Shown here: positions 8,515 through 15,333 of the stretch, one piece after another | How the letters are laid out: each line of letters begins with the position of its first letter | Numbering within the stretch: position 1 is the stretch's first letter | Assembly (NCBI GenBank): GCA_905197955.1 | Contig: CAJKAR010000014.1 | Coordinates: forward strand, 28,745-92,744 | Source of the DNA: an uncultured Lentisphaeria bacterium | GTDB lineage: Bacteria > Verrucomicrobiota > Lentisphaeria > Victivallales > UBA1829 | Direction of reading: 5' to 3' | Length of the DNA stretch: 64,000 bases | The notes under the pieces: model-generated | Databases searched by the model: none | Seen by the model: only the letters and a program-made list of their open reading frames with translations | Told to the model about the DNA's origin: nothing | Position numbers and translations under genes: made by a program

Positions 8515-9822
8515 ATGAGAATCATCAGAAAAACAAGTTTGTATTGTCTGTGGATGCTGCTTGGATTTTTGCCGATTGCGGGAAGGGGACTTTCTGCAGA
8601 GTCATCGGCATTTCTTTCCGCAAGACCGGCCGGAGCTCAGGAGGAAATGACACGAGCAGTTCGCCGTGCACTTGAGGGGAACTTTGAGGCTCTGAACCGT
8701 GTTCGTGAATCTCTGCTTCAGGATGTGGAACCGCCTGCCGGAATCCGGGTGGAGAATACCATGTCGGCGAATCGGAAGATCCGGTTTTACTATCCCGGCG
8801 CCAAACCGGGGCAGAGTGTGGTACTTTATCTGCATGGAGGGGGATGGACCATCGGAGGGCTTGAGGGGAGTGCGAAGTTCTGCGGAGAACTGGCAAAGGC
8901 AAGCGGACTGGATGTGGCGACATTGGACTATCGGCTGGCTCCGGAGAATCGGGCGATGGCTGCTCTGGAGGATGTTCTTGCTTCGGTTCATCTGCTTCAG
9001 AAGCGCGGATACCGGCGGATTTATCTGGCCGGAGACAGCGCGGGGGGCAATCTCGCCGCCTGTGCTGCATGGAAACTGCGATCCCGTATTTCGGGAATCA
9101 TTCTTTACTATCCGGTTGTGCTGGCGAAGAGCGGTCATTCGGAGTCGTGGCAAAAGTATGGAAATGGATTCGGACTGGATGGAGCGTTGATGGAAGCATT
9201 CAATGAATCTTATGCGCCGGGGAATCTTGCGGATCATCCGCTTGTCTCTCCTCTGCTTGGTTCAGAATTTTCCGGTTATCCGGAGACTCTGATCGTGGCG
9301 GCGGAATGCGACATCCTTTACGATCAGGGAAAAACGTTTGCGGAATTACTGAAAAAACACGGTATTTCTGTGATCCATCAGACGATTCCCGGAACGCTGC
9401 ATGCCTTTATGACCTATCCCGGAATGGCAGACGCTTATCGTGCAGGATTTCGTCTTGCGGTGAATTTCCTAAACAGAAAGGAGAGTACAATGAAAAAGAA
9501 TATGATTACGCCGGAAAGCATCATTCGGATTTCTCGGATTGAGGTCAAACCGGAACGTTTGATGGAATATCTTGCGCTTGTCCGTGAGTGCGGACGCAAG
9601 TCCATGGCAAAGGAGACGGGCGTTTATCTGATGTATTCCATGCAGGAAAAAATGCATCCGGAGCGGATCTCCATTCTGGAAATCTACGCAGATCGTGATG
9701 CCTATGAGCGGCATATTCAGATGGATCACTTTCAAACGTATAAGCGGAACTCCCTGGATATGATCCGGAAACTGGAACTGCTGGATCAGAATCCGCTCGT
9801 TCCTGAGATGAAGATGAAATAA
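8515..9822 (+). CDS. Secreted alpha/beta hydrolase (HSL-type) fused to an ABM-like monooxygenase domain
   Basis: 435 residues. A signal peptide (LYCLWMLLGFLPIAGRGLSA) precedes a hormone-sensitive-lipase-type esterase: oxyanion motif YLHGGGW, nucleophile GDSAGG, acid in AAECDILYDQ and His in GTLHAFM. The esterase ends near residue 320 (VNFLNRKE). The last ~110 residues form an antibiotic-biosynthesis-monooxygenase-like ferredoxin fold (IIRISRIEVKPERLMEYLALV, then RISILEIYADRDAYERHIQ). At the junction an AAAGGAGAG site at 9477-9485 and an in-frame ATG at 9490 look like a former start, so the second domain may also be made alone. The substrate is probably a small ester; unknown. Confidence 0.8.
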   Translation: MRIIRKTSLYCLWMLLGFLPIAGRGLSAESSAFLSARPAGAQEEMTRAVRRALEGNFEALNRVRESLLQDVEPPAGIRVENTMSANRKIRFYYPGAKPGQSVVLYLHGGGWTIGGLEGSAKFCGELAKASGLDVATLDYRLAPENRAMAALEDVLASVHLLQKRGYRRIYLAGDSAGGNLAACAAWKLRSRISGIILYYPVVLAKSGHSESWQKYGNGFGLDGALMEAFNESYAPGNLADHPLVSPLLGSEFSGYPETLIVAAECDILYDQGKTFAELLKKHGISVIHQTIPGTLHAFMTYPGMADAYRAGFRLAVNFLNRKESTMKKNMITPESIIRISRIEVKPERLMEYLALVRECGRKSMAKETGVYLMYSMQEKMHPERISILEIYADRDAYERHIQMDHFQTYKRNSLDMIRKLELLDQNPLVPEMKMK

Positions 9823-9847
9823 AATCAGAAAAAGAAGGAGGAAGCCC

Positions 9848-10324
9848 ATGGTCAGGAAACATTTTTTATTTTTGCTGTTTTCATGGCTGCTGTTTGTCAT
9901 GAATGCCTGTGGAAATGCGGAATCATCCGATCATGCTGAAACGGAGGAGAAAAAAACAATGGCTCAGAAGATTCAAATTCAACTGGATGGACGTGTGTTC
10001 AATGCTGTGTTGTATGAAAATGCCTCGGCAAAGGATTTCCTTGCACAGCTGCCGCTGACGTTGACATTAAGTGATTTCAACGGAACGGAAAAGATTGCGG
10101 ATCTGCCGAAAAGAATTTCAGAGGAGGGCGCTCCGGCTGGATTCAAGCCCGAAGCTGGAGATATCGCCTATTATGCTCCATGGGGAAATCTCGCGATTTT
10201 TTATCGGGATTTCCGCTATTCGGAAAGACTGATCCGGATTGGAAAAATAGAAGGCGACGGCTTGAAATTCCTGCGGAATTGTGACAATCGGAAGATCGAG
10301 ATCCGTCCAGTGGATTCCCATTGA
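9848..10324 (+). CDS. Cyclophilin-like fold lipoprotein
   Basis: 158 residues. A hydrophobic leader ends in FVMNAC, a plausible lipobox with Cys 21 as the lipidated residue. The mature part (IQIQLDGRVFNAVLYENASAKDFLAQLPLTLTLSDFNGTEKI, later GDIAYYAPWGNLAIFYRDF) matches the cyclophilin-like proteins often encoded beside flavodoxin and aldo/keto reductase genes. Function unknown; peptidyl-prolyl isomerase activity is not expected from the residues seen. A strong GGAGG ribosome site precedes the ATG. Second gene of the operon starting at 8515. Confidence 0.75.
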   Translation: MVRKHFLFLLFSWLLFVMNACGNAESSDHAETEEKKTMAQKIQIQLDGRVFNAVLYENASAKDFLAQLPLTLTLSDFNGTEKIADLPKRISEEGAPAGFKPEAGDIAYYAPWGNLAIFYRDFRYSERLIRIGKIEGDGLKFLRNCDNRKIEIRPVDSH

Positions 10325-10336
10325 TAGGTAAGACGC

Positions 10337-10993
10337 ATGAACAGGCGTGATTTTCTGAAAACATCGCTGACGGTCGCCGGAGGACTCGCCTGCCGGACTC
10401 TTCTGGCCGGCCCTCTGATTCAGAATGGTGTCACAGCAAAAATGGGAGGTAAAAAAGATAAAATGAAGATTCTTGTGATTACGGGCAGTCCCCGGAAAAA
10501 TGGAAATTCCACCACGCTTGCCGAACATTTTATTCGGGGTGCAAAGGAAAACGGTCATGAGATTGTCCGTTTTGATGCGGCATTTCAAACGGTTCATCCC
10601 TGTATTGCATGCAATAAATGTTCCATGAATGGTGAGTGCGTGTTTCAAGATGATTTTGAATTTGTGCGCAGGCATATTCTGGACGCGGGTATGGTGGTGT
10701 TTGCCACGCCGATGTATTATTTCGGCATGTCTGCGCAGATAAAAACGGTGATTGATCGCTTTTACGCGATCAATGGCTCCATTCATGTTCCGAAGAAATC
10801 GGCTTTGATTATGACTTATGCCGACAACAGTTTGCGCAAGGAGAAGGTGATCCGCGATCATTACAAGGTTCTGGTGGATTATCTTGGCTGGACCGATGTC
10901 GGCCAGATTGTTGCACCGGGCGTCTGGCCGGCGGGAGCCGTCAACCGGACGGAATTCCCGGAGCAGGCCTATCGCCTGGGAAGGAGTCTGTGA
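10337..10993 (+). CDS. Tat-exported flavodoxin-fold FMN reductase
   Basis: 218 residues. A twin-arginine signal (MNRRDFLKTSLTVAGG) precedes a flavodoxin-like NADPH-dependent FMN reductase domain: KILVITGSPRKNGNSTTLAEHF binds FMN phosphate, and CIACNKCSMNGEC is the Cys-rich segment of iron-sulfur flavoprotein-like enzymes. ATPMYYFGMSAQIKTVIDRF is the standard flavin-binding region. Export of a folded flavoprotein fits the Tat signal. It lies 12 bases after the cyclophilin-like gene and 4 bases before the next gene; an aldo/keto reductase follows two genes on. Probably donates electrons to an extracytoplasmic partner. Confidence 0.85.
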   Translation: MNRRDFLKTSLTVAGGLACRTLLAGPLIQNGVTAKMGGKKDKMKILVITGSPRKNGNSTTLAEHFIRGAKENGHEIVRFDAAFQTVHPCIACNKCSMNGECVFQDDFEFVRRHILDAGMVVFATPMYYFGMSAQIKTVIDRFYAINGSIHVPKKSALIMTYADNSLRKEKVIRDHYKVLVDYLGWTDVGQIVAPGVWPAGAVNRTEFPEQAYRLGRSL

Positions 10994-10997
10994 GCGG

Positions 10998-11975
10998 ATG
11001 GACAGACGGAATTTTATCAGGACTCTTGGGGTTGCGGGTGGCGCCGTTCTGATCGGGCATTCCAGTGGATGTTCCTCTCCGGCATCCGCAGAGAACCGCT
11101 CTGCCGGTCCGGTGCCGGATCCTCTGCTTTCCGGCGTATGCGATATCCATATTCATTGTCTGCCGGATACCCGTCCGCGCTGCGTGGATGAGCTGACTCT
11201 GGCAAAGCAGGCGAAAGAAGCTGGATATCGTGCTCTTCTGTACAAATCGAATGACTGGAGCTGCCATGACCGCGCGTTTCTGATCCGTCAGGCGGTTCCG
11301 GATTTTGAAGTGTTCGGCAGTCTCTGCATGAATCGTGTTCATGGAGAGAAGGTCAATGTCTATGCGGCGGAGCAGGCGTTGAAGACATCCGGGGGGCTTT
11401 GCCGGTGTATCTGGATGCCGACTTTATCGGCGGTCTGGCAGCACCGCTGCGATCGGCTTCCCGGACCGGGAATTCCTGTGCTGGATGAGCGCGGAAATGT
11501 CCTGCCGGAAGTCATCCGGGTGATGGAACTTTGCGGGGAAGCAAATATCATTTTCGCAACCGGTCACAGTTCTCCGCAGGAAAGTCTGATTCTGGCACGC
11601 AAGGCAAAGGAAATCGGCATAAGAAAATTTGTTGTGACCCATGTGAATTCTCTGATCTGGAAACTTGGTCACGACCAGATTCTGCAGGCGGTCGATTCCG
11701 GAGCGTTTGTGGAATACTGCTATCTGCCCCGTCTCTGGGGGCCGGGGACGGGAAATCCGCAGTTTGAACGGCAGAGCCGGGAGGAGTTCCTGAATTATGT
11801 GCGGACTGTTCCGGAGCGGAGTTTTATTTCGACGGATCTCGGTCAGCAGGGAAATCCGAATCCGATTGAGGGAATGCGCACATGCATCCGGGAGTTGCAG
11901 AGTGCCGGGATTCCTCAGAAGGATATTGATCGGATGGTGCGTCATAATCCGGCATATCTGATCGGATTGAAATAG
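10998..11975 (+). CDS. Tat-exported metal-dependent hydrolase-like protein (DUF6282-like)
   Basis: 325 residues from ATG 10998. MDRRNFIRTLGVAGGAVLIG is a twin-arginine signal, with GCSS nearby. The body is an amidohydrolase-type TIM barrel: CDIHIHCLPDTRPR supplies the HxH metal motif, followed by YKSNDW, TGHSSPQE, VVTHVNS and a late Asp in SFISTDLGQQGNP. The reaction is unknown. An earlier in-frame start would overlap the flavoprotein gene and lacks the Tat signal at its N-terminus. It sits in the plus-strand operon between the FMN reductase and the Fe-S aldo/keto reductase. Confidence 0.78.
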   Translation: MDRRNFIRTLGVAGGAVLIGHSSGCSSPASAENRSAGPVPDPLLSGVCDIHIHCLPDTRPRCVDELTLAKQAKEAGYRALLYKSNDWSCHDRAFLIRQAVPDFEVFGSLCMNRVHGEKVNVYAAEQALKTSGGLCRCIWMPTLSAVWQHRCDRLPGPGIPVLDERGNVLPEVIRVMELCGEANIIFATGHSSPQESLILARKAKEIGIRKFVVTHVNSLIWKLGHDQILQAVDSGAFVEYCYLPRLWGPGTGNPQFERQSREEFLNYVRTVPERSFISTDLGQQGNPNPIEGMRTCIRELQSAGIPQKDIDRMVRHNPAYLIGLK

Positions 11976-11997
11976 GGAAAAGAGGAAGGAGACGGAA

Positions 11998-13284
11998 ATG
12001 AATCGACGTGAGTTTTTGAAATCCGCGGCATTGGTGACCGCTGCCGGAGCTGTCCTGGGGAAAGGGAGTGTGTTGAAGGCGGCGGAAGATTCGGCGAAGA
12101 AGCCGTCCGGACCGATTTTGAACTTTCAAGAGCAGATGCGCTATCGTCCGATGGGACGGACCGGAGTGAATGTTTCCGCTCTGGGATTCGGGCTTTTGCG
12201 TCTGCCGATGCTTCCCGATGGGAAAACAGTGAACTCCGATCTGAGCGTTGCCATGATTCATCGTGCGATTGAGGGCGGAGTGAATTACATTGATACCGGA
12301 CGGGTCTATCTTGGCGGACAGAGCGAAGCCGTCGCCGGGAAGGCTCTGAAAGGCGGCTGGCGCGACCGGGTTTATGTGACATCCAAATCTCCATGGTGGA
12401 TTATGGAGAATCCCGGCGATTTTGAAAAATTCTTCGACGAGTCCCGACGTGCGATCGGCACCGATGTCATTGATTTTTACCACATTCACATGATTATGCA
12501 TCGGGGATGGAAGGAAAAGGTGCTTCCGTTCCGGTTGATTGATCGAATCATGAAGCTCAAGGAACAGGGAAAAATCCGTTTTACCGGATTTTCTTTTCAT
12601 GACCGTCTGCAGCTTTTCAAAGAGGTTGTGGAGTCTGCTCCCTGGGATTTCTGCCTGATTCAGCACAACTATCTGGATTACGAATATGAGGCTGGCTGTC
12701 TGGGACCGAAATATGCGGCGGCCAATGGCATGGGACTTGCCGTGATGAAACCGGTGCGGACCGGTTTTCTCGCGAATCTGCCTGCTTCGATGCGTGCTGC
12801 GCTGCGTTCGACCGGAGTGGAGAAGCCGGATACGGAGTGGGCTCTGGACTATCTCTGGGATATGCCGGAAGTTAGCGTAGCTGTCAGCGGCATGGGATCC
12901 ATGGCGGATGTGGAAGCCAATTTGAGATATGCGTCGAAGGCTGAACCGAACATGCTTACCCCGGATGAGCGAAAGGCGCTCGGGGCGGCGATCCGGGCTT
13001 TCCGGGAGACTCCGGGACATATTGACTGTACCGGCTGTTATCAGTGTATTCCGTGTCCGCATAATGTGGCGATCGGATATATCTTTGCGTATGTCTACAA
13101 CAACTATCTTGTACATAAAGACAAGAAACGGGCGATTGCCGATTATACCGTTTCGATGTCTCCGATTCAGCGGGGAGCACCTGCCTCCGCATGTGTGAAC
13201 TGCGGAGCTTGTCTTCCCAAATGTCCGCAGAAACTTGACATTCCGCAACTGCTCAAACGGGTCAGAAATGATTTGGAAGCCTGA
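11998..13284 (+). CDS. Tat-exported aldo/keto reductase with C-terminal 4Fe-4S clusters
   Basis: 428 residues. A twin-arginine signal (MNRREFLKSAALVTAAGA) precedes an aldo/keto reductase barrel: RYRPMGRTGVNVSALGFG, YIDTGRVYLGGQSE with the catalytic Asp and Tyr positions, VYVTSKSP and IDFYHIHM. The C-terminal ~80 residues hold two Cys clusters, CTGCYQCIPCPHN and CVNCGACLPKCPQ, typical of the Fe-S aldo/keto reductase family. It probably reduces or oxidises a carbonyl/alcohol substrate outside the cytoplasm with electrons moved through the clusters. Last gene of the 8515 operon; AGGAAGGAG precedes the ATG. Confidence 0.88.
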   Translation: MNRREFLKSAALVTAAGAVLGKGSVLKAAEDSAKKPSGPILNFQEQMRYRPMGRTGVNVSALGFGLLRLPMLPDGKTVNSDLSVAMIHRAIEGGVNYIDTGRVYLGGQSEAVAGKALKGGWRDRVYVTSKSPWWIMENPGDFEKFFDESRRAIGTDVIDFYHIHMIMHRGWKEKVLPFRLIDRIMKLKEQGKIRFTGFSFHDRLQLFKEVVESAPWDFCLIQHNYLDYEYEAGCLGPKYAAANGMGLAVMKPVRTGFLANLPASMRAALRSTGVEKPDTEWALDYLWDMPEVSVAVSGMGSMADVEANLRYASKAEPNMLTPDERKALGAAIRAFRETPGHIDCTGCYQCIPCPHNVAIGYIFAYVYNNYLVHKDKKRAIADYTVSMSPIQRGAPASACVNCGACLPKCPQKLDIPQLLKRVRNDLEA

Positions 13285-13591
13285 GCGTAAAACAGATTAT
13301 AGGTTTTCTGGTCTTTCATCAGATTTTCCCTTCTGTTCCGGAAAAGCGATCCTGTGCAGGAACAGCGTTCCGGAGCAGAAGAGGAAAAAAACGGAAAGAA
13401 GGGGGGAAATTTACCCCTTCAAGGTTTTTGGGGATCGCTTGATTTATTTTCTGCTTTTACAGTGTTTGAGACCTGATTCCAGAAAATAGCTGAGAAGAGG
13501 AAAAATCTTCTATTTTATAAAGACCTGAAATGATTTTTTGATTTGTCATGATGCGGAATTGAATCAGGAGAATGGTTTCGCTCTGGAATAG
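13285..13591. other. Convergent intergenic region
   Basis: Lies between the ends of the plus-strand aldo/keto reductase gene and the minus-strand AraC gene. A short GGGG/CCCC inverted repeat near 13402-13422 may help terminate, but the following T-run is poor. No gene seen. Confidence 0.3.
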
Positions 13592-14428
13592 TCATTTTAT
13601 GGAATGGAGCATATATTTTTTCCGATATTCTCGTGGAGCTTCGCAATCCGGATAACTTTTGAAGAAGCGGCAGAAGGAACTTTTGTCAGGGAATCCGCAA
13701 CGGATTCCAATCTCTCCAATGGAAAGATCGGTCTCTGTCAGCAGCTGTCGAGCTCTGGAATGGCGGCAATTCCGGATGTATTCACTGGGGGAAATGTGCA
13801 CCTTCTCCATGAATTTCTGTGAAAATGTGGAACGATTCAGAGAGATTTCAGAACAGACATTGTTGACATTCAGGTTATTATTTGACAAATTGTTGTTGAT
13901 ATATTCTATCGCGTGTTCAATAGAGTTTTGTGCAATGGAGTGCTGTTTCTCCAGAGACTCTCCGATATATTCAAAAAGGGAAAAAATTAAAAACGATGCC
14001 TTGCGTACAGAAAGGGGATCATCGTGAGGAATCAGCTTCAATAACTGATGGTGAATATCATAAGGAAAACCGTTTTTCAAGTGGAGCAGACGGGGAAAAC
14101 AGTAACTTGCAAAAATGGACATGGCAAGAGGTCCATCAATATTAATCCATGCGTTCTGACAGTCTTCTGTTTCTGGTTTGAAGCGATGTTTTTCGCCTGG
14201 ATAATAGAAAATTACGTCTCCTTCCCGCATGGGAAAAGGTTCTTGAAAAAGAAAGGCCGTTCCAGAGCCTTTGACACAAAATGTCATGCCGATATAATCG
14301 GAAAGCAGGGGCGAGACCCCTCCATCGCATTCCTGGCTGCTGATGTGTTTTCCGACACTTCTCACATACAGAGGAAGCGGGATGTGAAGGGGTACTTTTT
14401 TTAATGGGCGTGAAGCAGATTCATGCAT
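13592..14428 (-). CDS. AraC-family transcriptional regulator, cassette B
   Basis: 278 residues. The N-terminal half is a cupin-like sensor domain (SDYIGMTFCVKGSGTAFLFQEPFPMREGDVIFYYPGEKHRF). The C-terminal ~100 residues hold two helix-turn-helix motifs, NVNNVCSEISLNRSTFSQKF and LSIGEIGIRCGFPDKSSFCRFFKS, the AraC/XylS pattern. It is transcribed away from the prepilin-like gene at 14543, with 114 bases between them, so it probably senses a sugar and activates that divergent prepilin/GH-A unit. The ribosome site is weak. Confidence 0.9.
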   Translation of the reverse strand: MHESASRPLKKVPLHIPLPLYVRSVGKHISSQECDGGVSPLLSDYIGMTFCVKGSGTAFLFQEPFPMREGDVIFYYPGEKHRFKPETEDCQNAWINIDGPLAMSIFASYCFPRLLHLKNGFPYDIHHQLLKLIPHDDPLSVRKASFLIFSLFEYIGESLEKQHSIAQNSIEHAIEYINNNLSNNNLNVNNVCSEISLNRSTFSQKFMEKVHISPSEYIRNCRHSRARQLLTETDLSIGEIGIRCGFPDKSSFCRFFKSYPDCEAPREYRKKYMLHSIK

Positions 14429-14470
14429 TTTATTTCTTTCAAAAAGATAATTTTTACAACAATTTGTCTA

Positions 14471-14498
14471 TTGCTTTTTAGGGGAAATATATTATAAT
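14471..14498 (+). promoter_or_regulatory. Promoter of cassette B prepilin/GH unit
   Basis: TTGCTT (14471-14476) and TATAAT (14493-14498) with a 16-base spacer, 44 bases before the ATG. The weak -35 fits dependence on the divergent AraC activator. Confidence 0.55.
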
Positions 14499-14542
14499 TT
14501 CAGGAAAAAGCAACTAAGAATAATCATAACAAGGATTTTTTT

Positions 14543-15325
14543 ATGAACGACTTCTCTTGCAGAAATAGAAAAGAAGAGTGCCCGTTGTTCCGGAAGTTTT
14601 TAAAATTCACAATTATAGAATTACTTGTCGTTATCAGTATTATTGCAATTTTAGCTTCTATGCTGATTCCTGCATTGAACAAGGCTCGGGAATCAGCACG
14701 GTCCATCACATGTGTCGGGAATTTGAAGCAGTGCGTTCAGGCGCAGTTCATGTATGCTGATACATACAAGGTCATTATTGGGAAAAGCAAGGCAAACTGG
14801 TCGTGGGCGAGGTTGTTTGTTCAGGAAAAACTGTTGCCGTATGGTCCTGTAATGCAATGTCCTGTCCGACCGCTCGGAACGGAATTCCGCTTTTCCAAAG
14901 ACCAGAAGCCGGAGGCATGGGAATATGATTATTCTTATGGAGTTTACAATTCATGGGTGGAACAGAATCGCTATGATCAGACACATGTAATTCCTCGACT
15001 GGGGAATTTTATCAATAGAAACAGCGTTGAACGATTTCTTTATCCTGATAGAATGAAGCGTCCGTCCGCCACGATTATCATGGGGGATTCCCGCAAGAAA
15101 GATTCCTCTGGGGTTTCCGAGTGTTACTCCTTTGTTTACAGCAATATGGATACAAATCATGCCCATCTCTGGCTTGGACACCTGAACAGGGCAAATTGTG
15201 TTTATGGAGATGGTCATATAGCAAGTTTAGATAGAAGATCGCTGGCATCTCAGGCTGTCCCGGTCCTGGTTGTCTCTCTTGTTGACGGATCCCTTCTTCA
15301 AATTGCCGTAGCAGACGCCGAATGA
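14543..15325 (+). CDS. Prepilin-like protein, cassette B
   Basis: 260 residues. A short leader (MNDFSCRNRKEECPLFRKFLK) precedes FTIIELLVVISIIAILASMLIPALNKARESA. The conserved Glu at +5 is present and Lys replaces the usual Gly at -1. The C-terminal domain carries H-LNRANCVYG-DGH, an exact H-x9-DG motif. AAGGA precedes the ATG. The gene end overlaps an ATG in front of the GH-A gene, so the two are translated together. Likely membrane-anchored through its N-terminal helix, with a globular domain outside. Confidence 0.9.
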   Translation: MNDFSCRNRKEECPLFRKFLKFTIIELLVVISIIAILASMLIPALNKARESARSITCVGNLKQCVQAQFMYADTYKVIIGKSKANWSWARLFVQEKLLPYGPVMQCPVRPLGTEFRFSKDQKPEAWEYDYSYGVYNSWVEQNRYDQTHVIPRLGNFINRNSVERFLYPDRMKRPSATIIMGDSRKKDSSGVSECYSFVYSNMDTNHAHLWLGHLNRANCVYGDGHIASLDRRSLASQAVPVLVVSLVDGSLLQIAVADAE

Positions 15326-15333
15326 GGGACCGT

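Noticed and set aside
11824..13248. 474-codon minus-strand open frame
   Set aside because: Antisense to the aldo/keto reductase and the amidohydrolase-like gene end; the product is rich in His, Arg and Ser with no motif.
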